DNA from: Hydrangea macrophylla
Taxonomy: Eukaryota; Streptophyta; Magnoliopsida; Cornales; Hydrangeaceae
Length of the DNA stretch: 64,000 nt
Assembly (NCBI GenBank): GCA_033977485.1
Contig: CM066993.1
Coordinates: forward strand, 68,116,864-68,180,863
Direction of reading: 5' to 3'
Shown here in pieces: positions 47,742 to 58,110 of this stretch (position 1 is its first letter; each line of letters opens with the position of its first letter). The notes under the pieces were generated by a model. It was not told the origin of the DNA and searched no databases. It saw nothing but the letters and a program-made list of their open reading frames with translations. Both the position numbers and the translations under genes were made by a program.

Positions 47742-47757
47742 GAGTGCTCCTTATATA
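47742..47757 (-). promoter_or_regulatory. Core promoter of antisense gene 2
   Basis: Minus strand TATATAAGGAGCACTC, identical to 46127-46112, with TATATAA about 119 bp before the ATG at 47632. Confidence 0.65.
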
Positions 47758-48129
47758 GGCAGCACGAACGGTTGGGATCCAATCTGATCGAATGGTTCAC
47801 GTACTCTCCCACCGAAACTGTCGTTTCGGGCACGTGGGGCGTCGCCTCAGAAAGCGTGAGCATTAAATGTGGGACGTGATGGTTTAGCTGCCAGCTGGAC
47901 GATTCAGTTACTTCTTAAACTGGATGCTTTGAGCCCGAACTATACTTGTAACCAGTAGGCACGTGGCGTCGGGGATCTTAGGCCTGCATAGCCACCGCTT
48001 GGTCCTTGCGCCGCCGGGTCGTTCCATGTCAGCCGTGGTCCGGCGGGGGATCTGACCCTCTCCCGGACGGTCTGTGAAGGGCATTCTTAATTTTCAAATT
48101 TCATCTGGCAAGGTGTCATCTCAACTTCG

Positions 48130-48144
48130 AAAATGGGGGGCAGC
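48130..48144 (+). other. Polypurine tract of the Tat/Retand-like element
   Basis: AAAATGGGGGGCAGC directly precedes the 3' LTR; the nested element has the near-identical AAATGGGGGCAGC. Confidence 0.85.
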
Positions 48145-48740
48145 TGATATGTCCAGAAATATCTTATAATTGCTTAACCGCCACGCGTTCAGCAAATGAC
48201 CCGGGGAAGCCGGATTTGAGGCATGGAGCCCACGCTCCCGAGGGATACTGCCGTCGTCGATTGGGATACTCGGGCGGTCGTAGTAAGGCCCCGAGGATCA
48301 CGGTATCAATCACGCTTCCCATCAATTCGTTATACAGCTGTCACTTTATCAAGAGAATCAAGGGTTCCCTAAGGGGTTGTGCAAATCTATTATGATTAGA
48401 TTTAGGCTTCCTAATCTGATGAAGCTTACCATGTAAAGGTGGACTCTTGCACCTATAAAAGAGCCCACCTACCCTCACAGAAGGGATCCGAAATACCAAC
48501 TCTCTAAAGATACCAGTACATATCAGAGAAATCACCAATATACACGCATATACCCGGCCGGTATTTCTGGTAGTGCCGCCCCGCTTTGTTGGCTCACCAG
48601 GCCCGCCGGTGATCTGCTAGTGAACGCGCGTAGACGCAACCGTGGACGTAGGTCACCTCATTAACGGGGCCGAACCACATACAAACATTCTGTGATCTTA
48701 TTTCCTTTTTCGATCGCCTTATCAATTTTTGGCATCATCA
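48145..48740 (+). repeat. 3' LTR of the Tat/Retand-like element, 596 bp
   Basis: Partner of 32898-33493, TATAAAAG at 48454-48461, followed by the ACATG duplication. Confidence 0.95.
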
Positions 48741-48745
48741 ACATG

Positions 48746-49244
48746 TAATGGTGCTTAATTGAATTGTGCTATCAAGTAGCCGAATAATCCATGCCTAGAT
48801 TAGACGGATGATGCCACAACCCTAATTTAGTGTGGGATAATTCGTGCTAACCGAAGATGGATTATGTTGGTGCTTGAACCATAGTTATCTTCTTGACGAA
48901 GGAATTGGGCTTGTAGCTACAATTCCCCATTATCATCCAACTTAATAAGCTAATTTAATTCATAAATTCCCTTATTATGAAGCTAGTGATGGATTTGCAA
49001 TCCTAGGTTCCTTAAACATATTTATAAAAATAACTTTTTAATTGCTTTCATAGTTTTGATTTATTTTATTGTTCTTAGTTAAATTAAAATCAAATCAAAA
49101 TCCGTTTTCCTTAATTGACTAAATTTAGGTTTTAAAATTAAAGTGCTTTAGTATTTCAATCTCTGTGGGTTCGACCTTTACTTCCACACTACAAATCCTT
49201 AGAAAGTAAAGTATACTTTTATATCTTGATTTTGACAACATCAA
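48746..49244. other. Probable old LTR fragment of another retrotransposon
   Basis: No ORF. ATCTCTGTGGGTTCGACCTT and ACTTCCACACTAC at 49157-49195 resemble strings often seen near the ends of plant gypsy LTRs. Boundaries and partner LTR are not visible. Confidence 0.3.
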
Positions 49245-50265
49245 TAGTTAATAAATGAAGTCTAAGGTATTCATTGTTTCCTACGTCAGCACACTGACTG
49301 ATGAATTTTGTTACATGTTCAACTGTAAATTGACTCCCATCTCCAGCAAACATAGCAAAGGTAGGGAACTTAAATCCCCTAGGGAATTCAATCCTATCAA
49401 TTCAATCAGGATAAGGTTTCATGTATACTGGAGTTTGTACCCCCTGAGCCATGGGTCCACAAACTTCATGGATTAAATTAATTATGTCGTTCTTATCAAC
49501 CATATTGGGTGGTTGTTGATGACCTGGTTGACCCAAAGGAGGGTTCATTGGTGGTATTGGAGGTGGTTGAGGAACATTGTCCACTCTCCTAGGATTTTCA
49601 TTTCTTCGACCAGTACCTATTCCAGTAGGGTCTGGTTCAAATATAAGATTGTTATTTACTCTCTTATTTTGACCTATTGCATTCTCTCTTGGCCTACGGT
49701 CTTCGACATTCATTTGTCTATGCATATGCTCTTGACCATATCCTGTATGGTTTCCTTGCATTCCTTCGAACATTGGATTAATAGTATTAGGGACATGCAT
49801 ATAGAAACTTTCTTGAAAATTAGGCCTAAAAGGAGGCCCATTTGCATGGATCAAGGGATTTGGTTGAAATAAACCATGAGTATAATCTCTTCCATCCTGT
49901 CGAATCATAGAAGGATTTCCACTAGGCGCCATTGTTGGTGCAAAGTATGACATATTGTTGTTAAGGGAAGTGTTCAGAGTATTTACATTCTGAATCATGT
50001 TCCCCAAATAATCAAACACTGGTGTCAATTGATTCACCAGGTCATGTCAATCTCCGGATCCAACATTTCTAGTGTTTAGAATTGGATTCGAATTTTCAAT
50101 TCCTATTTTTGGGTTTTCGTTGTTAACATGGTTCTCAGTGTTGCTGCTTTGTGGATCTTGGTGTGGTGAACCACCTTGGTGTGGAGAACCACCAATTTCA
50201 ACATTATTAGCACCAGTATTGGCATTATCAACAGACCTATTGCTTCGAAGGTTTCTGTTTGTCAT
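49245..50265 (-). pseudogene. 5' part of a gypsy gag, two in-frame stops, truncated
   Basis: Starts MTNRNLRSNRSV at 50265, 15 bp after a PBS-like site on the minus strand. An Asn/Pro-rich N-terminal region (QPPPIPPMNPPLGQPGHQQP) leads to VYMKPYPD-stop-IDRIEFPRGFKF, a block typical of plant gypsy gag (PYPxWIDRxxFPRGxKxP). Stops: one near 50047 and one at 49404-49402 (where Trp is expected). Similarity ends near 49250, where LTR-like DNA of unknown origin begins. Remnant. Confidence 0.75.
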
Positions 50266-50279
50266 CTTTTGACACTAGT

Positions 50280-50301
50280 GTCCCACCGGGCGTGCCAAAA
50301 A
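50280..50301 (-). other. PBS-like site of the gag remnant
   Basis: On the minus strand TTTTGGCACGCCCGGTGGGA lies between the LTR-like DNA and the gag start, the layout of a gypsy PBS. It differs from the PBS of the neighbouring Tat element. Confidence 0.6.
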
Positions 50302-50990
50302 TGTTTGGTTGAAAAATTATATATGTGTGCGGGTGTGCCAAGCAAGCAAGTTGCCAATGTGTATGTTGTAAATATCCAAACTGCGCCTCACCAGGGTGAT
50401 TGTGGTGCCGTTCGATGCCTTAACAAGGACTTCAAACATGTAAAGATATGACTAAAATAACTTCGAACTAACTAAAGAATGACTACTCCTACTAAAAAAA
50501 AAAACAGAATGTAAAACTAGTAAAGTAACAAACTACTTTATTGACTAAAATAAACTGCAATCTAACCTTGAAAATAACTTCGAAGGTGTTTCTAATTCTA
50601 AAAGTAAAGATAAAAAGTACAATGTTGAAGTGTATTTGTTGATTTGATCGAAGGATCTCCTCTTAATCACAGACTATCTCTATTTATAATTGTTGAGGTC
50701 TCGAGCTGTCTCTGTTGAATGCTTTTTCAATTTCAAACTGATAATTGTTCTTCCACGTGGCATTGTCTCGGATTAACACCTATTTCTTCAGTTATTCTCC
50801 AATGATCAACACGTGTCCTTTCAGTTTATATTTTAAACAGCAACAAAGACCAACTGCCAATAATTGCTTCTTCGTCCAAATTCAAATAGTTAAAACTTTG
50901 CGATGTCATTCCTTCGTGGCACCTTCTCATTGGCTGAATAATTTTTTCACAAATACAAACGAGGCCTAAGTGTCCGCTTTTGAAGCACAC
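50302..50990 (-). repeat. 5' LTR of the gag remnant (outer limit uncertain)
   Basis: On the minus strand the DNA before the PBS ends ...CAACCAAACA, a plausible LTR end, and contains TATAAATAG (near 50690) as a TATA box. No second copy is present, so the outer boundary is approximate. Confidence 0.5.
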
Positions 50991-51765
50991 GGGTAAAGTG
51001 AAATGGGTTTAACCACAAGGCGGTAAAATGTAATCAACCCAAATAAAAATGATAAGTACATTGGATATATATAGACTTTGTTGTGTTGTCAACTTTGAAT
51101 TATACTACTAAAATTTTATCCTTTTTATTTTACAAGAAAATGAGTAGTTTTATTTAGCCATGTTATCTTGGAACTTTTATTTGATTTTCTTTTTCTCCTT
51201 TAATTGTAGGCCAGAAATTTTAGAATTTTAGACTTGGAAGAAACTGAGAGCGAGCCTCTGCACAACGTAAGGTTTCTTTATTGTGAATTCGAGATTATGC
51301 GTTTGAAACGCAGAAATAGTCTTTTCATGTACATGAATAAGTTTGTATGTATTGATTCTTGAACTACCCTTTCAAAAAATTTCACCTACAACAGTTTTGT
51401 GCACTGAATTTGCTTGACTTCTTAGACTTGGCATAAATCAAGAGAGGGTGGACAAATGGCTTCATCATATTTATGCCCCTTTTTTCTACGAAGAACATGA
51501 TATGGTCAACATGGGAAAAAAAATTCAAATTATAACACTTAAAAATTGGACCATATTTTGTTTAGATGAGTTTCATCACACTTAATTAATCAAACAATAG
51601 GTCAAAGAATATTTGCTGAGTGATTGAAGTTTCACACGTTGAACAGTTTTGAAACGGAAATCAAACATTTAGTGCTCTATCTAACGATTACATACATGTT
51701 TCAAAATTGCCAAACCTAAAAATAGGTACTCATATACATGTATATATATATATATATGTATGTAG
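50991..51765. other. Gene-free AT-rich DNA
   Basis: No coding, RNA or repeat signal found. Confidence 0.5.
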
Positions 51766-52275
51766 GGCTGCAACTATGTACGAAAATTCCGTTTTCGACT
51801 CGAAAAATTTTGATTTTGACACTTAAAAATGAATTTCGATTTTTTTTTTTGGAATTGTTCTAGGATTTTCGAAAATTCTGAAATTCTAATTCGAAAATAT
51901 TCTGATTAATTATTTTCAAAAAATTCTAAAATTTTTCAAAAAATTCTATACTTGCCTTACATTATTAGTCACACATCGGTTGAAAAGGAAGAAGGATGAG
52001 GACGGCGAGTCTATAAACGAGTCTCAAGCTAATACCATATTGGTCTTAAGCTAGTAGCTTGTATTGGAAAATTTTAAAAATTTCAAAAAATTAAAAAAAT
52101 TTCCGAATTCTAAAAATTCTGAAATTTCCGAATATTCCAAAATCTTGGAATCGGAAATGAAAATGGGGTTTACAAAATTTTGGAATCGGAATCGAAAAGG
52201 CATGTTAATCAATTTTTGAGAATTTCAAATTTTTTTTGAATTACTATTTTCGACCTGTTAAACACACCGCTATAC
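51766..52275. repeat. MITE-like block made of GAAAATTC-type simple repeats
   Basis: The left edge reads AGGGCTGCAACTATG, then runs of TTTCGAAAATTCTGAAATTC-like text continue on both strands, followed by TTCGACCTGTTAAACACACC. The build (GGGCTGCAAC edge, low-complexity arms, unlike core at 51955-52060) echoes the two hAT MITEs, with an AT- instead of GC-rich unit. No clear TSD. Confidence 0.45.
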
Positions 52276-53350
52276 GTATTTTAACGTGATCACCTAAAAT
52301 TACTAAACTCAATTGTTTCAACTATTATTGAAAAGGACTGTGCAGTCAATATCTAGAATCGTAGCAATACTCTCGTTAGTGTAAAAATTTTAACTTAATT
52401 TTTATCGGTGTCATTCTTTTAAGTTTAAATTTTAGTGCTTACGCACTTTGAAGAAAAAATTTTCAAATTATTTTAGTGTCATGTCACGTTTGAAATAAAA
52501 AGTGAGAGGACTTTTCAACTCAGAAATTATCTAGTTAAAATACATTGACTTATGAAAGAATATTCTTAAATTGGGATTTGCAATATCTTAAAATGGAGGA
52601 AAAACTATTACATTAGAACAAAGGGAATTTTTTTTTTTCCGTATATGGTCTGCTTAGGAAAAAGTATTTTAAGAAGAGTAATGCTATATTTCTCAAATTT
52701 TATTCCAAAAGTGCTTCTCCAATGATGTGGTAGTGGAATCAAGTCTAATATAGTGAGACCGTTTGAATTTTGATTGAAAGATGTTTACCTAACTCCACTA
52801 CTACATTATTTGAAAAACACTCTTAAAATAAAAATTTGAGAAACATATAAAACATTACTCTTTTGAGAATATGAGAGTTTTAATCATAGTACCAAAATAT
52901 TTAATTCCTAAACAAATAGAGAAAATGAATAAAATTATCTGCCTAAATCTTATCCAAATATGCAATCTATTATCTATTATATATATATAAAACTCAAGGC
53001 CAAAAGCCTTCTCTCATTAAGGCACTTGGCTTTTTCTCTAATTTTCTTTTTTCCCATGTGGATCCTAATTCCTAAATGGCATCCTTTTTTTAGAGTTCTA
53101 TTTTTTTTCTTTCTTTCTTTCTAGGCTTTATGTTTCTTTTTTCTCTTTGGGAACAGATTTAGAAACCCAAGAGTCTTAATTCAGACTCTTCACCTCTTCA
53201 TCTAGGGAAATTCAAAAGACATGTTAATCAATCTTCATAGATATGCATTAATGCATGCCATATTGGAATTGAAAGACAAAAAAGAATAAGCTTCAATACG
53301 TATATACTTACATACATACATATATAGATGTATTCATCCTCACTTGAAAT

Positions 53351-53352
<2 letters not shown>
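52276..53352. other. Gene-free AT-rich DNA, possible Helitron 5' fragment
   Basis: TCTATTATATATATATAAAA followed by CTCAAGGCC near 52975 looks like a Helitron 5' start, and GCACTTGGCTTTTTCTCTAA near 53020 recurs as GCACTTGGTTTTTTCCTAAT near 5416 in the peroxidase intron. No 3' hairpin was found. Confidence 0.3.

Positions 53353-53395
<43 letters not shown>
53353..53395. repeat. (CT)n microsatellite
   Basis: More than 20 uninterrupted CT dinucleotides. Confidence 0.97.
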
Positions 53396-53399
<4 letters not shown>

Positions 53400-53889
53400 T
53401 TCAATTTATAATTGATTTTTACATAAATATTGCTAATTTCATATATGTTCTCACTCATTCTTTCTTCCTGCAGTTGTGTCTTTGCAATAGCTTTCGATTC
53501 TTTTTCTATGTTTAATTTGAGGCTGTGGCTTGGAAGGAACAACCAATACACATTCTCTATTGGTAAGAATTTGCAATCACGGTAAGTTTTTCTCTACATA
53601 TAAAAGATTTTTTTTCCCATGAATAATAATTGGGTACGGCATTTATTGTGTGATTTTTAAGAATATAGTGAGTATATACAATATCAATCCTGAACAATTC
53701 TAACATTTTAGTAGTAGCTTTGAGGCAGGTGAAACATGAGTCGAGAATTTTGCAGCTATTAGTAACAAATCGGATCTTTAATCTTCTTCTTCTTCTTCCC
53801 TTTTTTTCGATAGGAAAATCTGATCGTTTATCTTAAAAGATAAGAATCTTGGTAACTATTTTGATGTAAGTTAATTTCTACTACCATTT

Positions 53890-53982
53890 TTTTTTTTATA
53901 CCTGGGAGAGGGAGAATTTGAACACTCACCACTTGGGTGGATATGTTGGGTTTTTGCCACCAGATTAGGACCATGGTCCTTA
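53890..53982 (-). mobile_element. tRNA-type SINE, minus strand, TSD CTACTACCATTT
   Basis: On the minus strand it reads AGGACCATGGTCC ... GTGTTCAAATTCTCCCTCTC then poly(A). GTTCAAATTC is a degenerate Pol III box B. CTACTACCATTT is repeated at 53878-53889 and 53983-53994, a retroposition duplication. Confidence 0.75.
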
Positions 53983-53994
53983 CTACTACCATTT

Positions 53995-54859
53995 ATAACC
54001 TTAAATTTGATAGCTTTTTAGTAATTTAAATATTTATATACAAAATACACTCTTACATTTACCTCATATAAATTAATAAATTATTTATGCTTATACTAAT
54101 TATAATGATTTAAAAGGTTGGTTCAATAAAAATGGTTCAACTGATTTGCCAGATGAAAATTATTTAACTAATTAGTCCAATAATTAGTTAGACGAATCGT
54201 AAAATATTTAAAAATAACGGGTTTGTCGACTAGTTAGTATAATATTCAAGAAGCAACTGCACCTGGCAGTTTCTTCATTAAATCAAAGTTTTGTCACTTC
54301 TCTCCTGGTGTAATTATGAAACTTGCTGAAAGTAACATCCTCTTTAATTCTTACCGAACCACATAAAGTTCTATGTACTGTCGAAGTTGTCACAAGTCAT
54401 ATTTTGTTACAAGTTGCCACACAAACTCATGTATGTATTGTCAAACTTGGCATAGCATGAGAATCCAAACTCATCATAAATGGAAGAATAATGTTCTGCT
54501 TTTTAAATTTAAATTTTAAAAATTTATTATAAATAATTTGATAGTGGGTTATTAAATTCATTGAATTTTAATTGAAGGATGTTGAAGTGATTCTACAATG
54601 GTCTCCAATCAAAATCTAGTGATTTTACTGACACATCATTTAAAATGAAATTTAAGAATTTGAATTTAGAAAACATAAGACGACATGGATAACTTTTGGA
54701 TACTAGTGTAATTTTGAGAAAGTGTTTTAGGAACATGATACCATGATGGTTATATATAGTTCTTCTAATTAGCGGGTGAAATTTATAAAATAAAAAAAAA
54801 AATAAATAAAAAAAAAAGAACTTCAGGAATATGATACCATGATGGCTATAGTTCTTTTA
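53995..54859. other. Gene-free AT-rich DNA
   Basis: A short repeated phrase GAACATGATACCATGATGG / GAATATGATACCATGATGG occurs near 54733 and 54826. Nothing else is recognisable. Confidence 0.5.
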
Positions 54860-55060
54860 AGAGTAATTTTGGAACACAACTTTCATATAACTTTCGCACA
54901 ATTTCTTAAAAGATGAATTTATCTTTCTCTTGTGATCACCACACAATTTCTTAAAAGATGTGTCTATCTCTCTGTCTATCTCTCTCTTGCGTTCACAAGA
55001 GAGAGATAGACACATCTTTTAAGAAGTTGTGTGAAAGTTGTGTCCCAAGAATTACACTTC
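54860..55060. mobile_element. Hairpin MITE, GATGTGTCTATATCTCTC family (copy 4)
   Basis: AAAAGATGTGTCTATCTCTC faces GAGAGATAGACACATCTTTT. The outer arms GGAACACAACTTTCATATAA and GTTGTGTGAAAGTTGTGTCC also pair. The left arm contains a second internal copy (CACAATTTCTTAAAAGATG twice). Best preserved member. Confidence 0.75.
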
Positions 55061-55102
55061 TTCTAATAGTGGTAGAGTTTTGAAAAAGCACTTTAAAAAG
55101 GA

Positions 55103-55334
55103 TTTTTTTTTTTTTTTTTTTTTTTATGGTCAAAGCACCCACAGGCGCCACACACACACACACACACTCACTTCAAATAGGCAGGGGGGACCATGGGCCC
55201 ATTTTAAAGAGACTTCCTCTCATAGAAGGCTAAAAGGAAACAACCCCCAAATAATTCCCCACGAGGGGAATCGAACCGACCACCCCCCACTTGGGAAAGC
55301 TGGAGTGGTACCACATGGGCTAAGGCCCACTTGG
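55103..55334 (-). mobile_element. tRNA-type SINE, minus strand
   Basis: On the minus strand there is a box A-like TAGCCCATGTGGTA (55322-55309), a perfect box B GGTTCGATTCC (55277-55267) about 30 bp on, a non-tRNA body, and a poly(A) tail (T-run at 55103-55125). Flanking AAAAAGATT-like repeats are a possible TSD. It is not a tRNA gene: no acceptor or anticodon stem is preserved. Confidence 0.75.
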
Positions 55335-55375
55335 TCTTTGAAAAAGATTCACTTAACAAGGAGAAGTTACAATAA

Positions 55376-55548
55376 TGCTAGGCACACACTCCAAATCACA
55401 CTCCAAACCACACTCTTGCTTTAAATATATGTACCCTGTGTTGTGTAAGTGGTGCACAAAAAAGTGTGAAAAATTCAAACAGCACAGAGTACATGCATTT
55501 AAAGCATACAGTGTGGTTTGGGGTGTGATTTGAGATGTGTGCCTAGCA
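55376..55548. mobile_element. MITE, family with TGCTAGGGACAC termini (copy 2)
   Basis: TGCTAGGCACACACTCCAAA faces TTTGAGATGTGTGCCTAGCA; the inner arms CACTCCAAACCACACTC and GTGTGGTTTGGGGTGTG pair. Same family as 1371-1553. Confidence 0.75.
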
Positions 55549-55552
55549 CTTC

Positions 55553-55744
55553 ACGAAAAGTTATTCATTAGTTCGGTACCATTGTTAAGTGGCGGTCTTA
55601 GTCAGTACGGGATTGCTATGTGGCAAAGTCGTCTGCTTTTTAAGAGATAAAACGCTTACAGTTAGCTACATGATAGTTCACTACTGACCGGGACCACCAC
55701 ATGGTATATGATCTAGCTAGAACCATTGAATAATTTCTCCTTAC
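55553..55744. mobile_element. MITE, AAGGAGAAGTTATTCAATGG family (copy 2)
   Basis: CGAAAAGTTATTCATTAGTT faces AACCATTGAATAATTTCTCC; the interior GTCTTAGTCAGTACGGGATT and GATAGTTCACTACTGACCG match 5073-5263. Confidence 0.6.
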
Positions 55745-55837
55745 GAAGTTTTAAAATGCTTGTATTTGCACATTTTTCAAAAATATTCCTTTATACGAGT
55801 CTTTTAAAACTTGCTACTTAAGATTTTCCTATGAGAA

Positions 55838-56219
55838 ATTATATTTTATCCTCTTATACTTTGACCATTGTTCAAGTCACCCCGTACTTTGAAAAGTATC
55901 AAATAACCTCCCTATACTTTAAACTAAAGTAAAAATAATGAAATCTGTTAAAGTGACAATGAAATGACAAAAATACACTCATATTTAGGAGCGGTGACTA
56001 TGACTTGAATAAAGATCAAAGTACGGGGGTAAAATGAATCTTTTCCTGTTACTGTTTGGCGGGAATAGTGAATTTTAAACGCTTTCTATCTATTTTGACA
56101 GAAAATCGAACGCTTTCACTTAAGTTTAAAGTACATGGGAGTTATTTGATACTTTTCAAAGTACAGGGGATGACTTGAACAATAGTCAAAGTACAAAGGG
56201 ATAAAATGCATTTTCTCCT
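55838..56219. mobile_element. MITE with ~80-bp terminal inverted repeats
   Basis: ATTTTATCCTCTTATACTTT then GACCATTGTTCAAGTCACCC on the left is the inverted copy of GATGACTTGAACAATAGTCA then AAGTACAAAGGGATAAAATG on the right. Long TIRs suggest a Mutator-like MITE. It abuts the broken start of the copia element. Confidence 0.75.
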
Positions 56220-56238
56220 TAAAAATATGATGCCATAG

Positions 56239-58017
56239 TTGTCAAGAAGTGTTGAACCAATTGAGAAAAATGAAGTTTGGACTTTATTTCCTGGACCCAA
56301 TGATCACTCTATCATAGGAACCAAATGGGTATTTAGAAACAAGAAGGATGAATCCAGAGTTGTAGTTAGAAATAATGCTAGATTGGTGGCCCAAGGGTAT
56401 AACCAAGAAGAAGGTATAGACTATGAGGAAACCTATGCCCCTGTAGTAAGACTAAAAGCCATTAGGATGACACTTGATTTTGCTTGCCACAAAAATTTTA
56501 AAAATTTTCAAATGGATGTTAAAAGTGCCATTTTAAATGGTTTTATAGCGGAAGAAGTCTATGTCAAGCAACCTCCTAGATTTGAAAATTCACAATTTCC
56601 AAATCATGTTTTTAAACTCTCAAAAGCTTTATATGGGTTAAAACAGGCTCGTCATGCTTGGTATGATTGTCTTAGCAAGTATTTACTTGATCTTGGTTTT
56701 ACTCGAGGAAAGATTGATACAACCCTTTTTATCAAACATTCACACAATAATATTTTACTAGTTCAAATCTATGCGGATGACATCATCTTTGGTGCTACAA
56801 ATGAGAAAATGTGTGAGGAATTTGCAAAATACATGCAAGATGAATTTAAAATGAGTATGATGGGAGAACTAAATTTCTTTCTTGGATTACAAATCAAACA
56901 ACACAAAGATGGCATTTTCATTAACCAATCTAAGTACATCAAAGATCTATTGAAAATATTTGGATTTGAAAAGTGCAAACCTATTGGAACTCCCATGAGC
57001 TCATCTCTCAAGCTTGACATAGATGAATCTGAAAAACTAGTTGATACTAAAAAATTTCGTGGCATGATAGGTAGCTTGTTATATCTTACCGCTAGTAGAC
57101 TGGATATTATGTCTAGTTTATGTCTTTATGCTAGATTCCAAGTCTCTCCTAGAGAATCACATGTTGTAGCCATTAAGCGCATTTTTAGATACTTGTTAGG
57201 CACCATGATTTAGGATTATGGTGTCCTAAGAACACTCCATTTGACTTGATTAGTTATTCGGATGCGGACTTTGCCGATTGCAAGGTTGATCGCAAGAGCA
57301 CAAGTGGCACATATCACTTTTTAGGACACTCCCTAGTCTCTTGGTTTAGTAAGAAAAAAAATTACATATCTTTGTCCATAACGAAAGCCGAATATATAGC
57401 CGCCGATAGTGATTATGCACAAGTTCTCTATATGAAATAACAATTAGAAGAATTTGGACTTCACTTTGATCACATCCCTCTTAGATGCAATAACACTAGT
57501 GCAATTAGTTTATAACAACCCACCTGCCCGTCTAGCAACAATATTGTCCGCTTTGGGTCTAAACATAAAGAAATTCCCAAGGGGTCACTCATCCCTGGTA
57601 CTGCTCTGGCAGCAACACGCTTAACTGTGAAGTTCTTTCGTGTTTAGCTCCCTCACGGTTTTAAAAGGCCTTGTTCCATATAGAGGAGTGATAATCTTTA
57701 TAAACTAGTCCAGGAACTTCACCCCAAGCGATGTGGGATAAGCCCCCATACCCGACCTCACCTCATCCATCTTGGCCATCCTGCCTCAGGAGTATTGGCT
57801 ATTAGTCATCACATACTCTCTCTAAGAATCCCATTCAACATTCTAGGACTAAGCACATTGAAATTAGACATCACTTCACAAGAGATTATGTTCAAAAAGG
57901 CGACGTCGAACTTGTTTTCATCGATACAAATCACCAATGGGCAGATATTTTGACTAAACCTCTTCAAGAAGATCGCTTTTGTATTATTCGTCGTGAATTA
58001 GGATGGCTAGTTTAGCC
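56239..58017 (+). pseudogene. copia reverse transcriptase and RNase H, broken
   Basis: SIIGTKWVFRNKKDE, RLVAQGYNQEEGIDYEETYA, FQMDVKSAILNGFIAEEVYV, LYGLKQARHAWYD and the catalytic IYADDIIFG are copia reverse transcriptase. SYSDADFADCKVDRKSTSGT and ADILTKPLQEDRF are RNase H. Breaks: an early base loss near 56262, a frameshift near 57207, TAA at 57438-57440, and the Cassandra-type insertion at 57511. The last exon-like stretch resumes after it with KHIEIRHHFTRDYVQKGDVE and ends at 58017. SIRE/Maximus placement rests on these strings and on the env-position ORF. Confidence 0.92.
57511..57813 (-). mobile_element. Cassandra-type TRIM solo LTR with 5S rRNA-like segment
   Basis: On the minus strand the LTR ends ...GGTGGGTTGTTATA and starts TGTGATGACTAATAGCC. 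It contains TTTATAAAG and a block with CTTCACAGTTAAGCGTG and GGGATGAGTGACCCC, matching the 3' half of plant 5S rRNA (AGTTAAGCGTG box A; GGATGGGTGACC). LTRs with an embedded 5S segment are the hallmark of Cassandra. One terminal base has changed (TATAAC at the 57511 edge instead of TGTAAC). The target duplication is not clear (TAGTT left, TACTC right). Confidence 0.85.
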
Positions 58018-58110
58018 GATGTTCTGTAAATTCGAGTCTTGGATCCCCTTTCCCAAACCTTTTTATCTCAAATTCCTTTTAAGATGAAATAAAACTATTT
58101 TCTTCAAATC

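Larger units (their letters stand above)
32898..48740 (+). mobile_element. Complete Tat/Retand-like Ty3/gypsy element with antisense genes, TSD ACATG
   Basis: A 15.8-kb insertion whose 596-bp LTRs start TGATATGTCC and end GGCATCATCA, with ACATG at 32893-32897 and 48741-48745. Subtracting the nested 3.56-kb element leaves about 12.3 kb, normal for Tat-type elements. Order: LTR, PBS, gag-pol, 3' repeats, two antisense genes, PPT, LTR. The LTRs differ at about seven of 596 positions. A second, plant-type RNase H after the first places it in the Tat group. The insertion lies three bases outside the CACTA terminus. Confidence 0.95.

Noticed and set aside
55267..55322. Possible tRNA gene
   Set aside because: Only Pol III boxes A and B are recognisable; no cloverleaf. 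It is part of a SINE with a poly(A) tail.
55038..55424. 128-aa ORF with poly-Phe
   Set aside because: Reads through the poly(T) of a minus-strand SINE and part of a MITE.
57575..57637. Possible 5S rRNA gene
   Set aside because: Only the 3' half is 5S-like and it lies within a Cassandra-type LTR with matching flanks.
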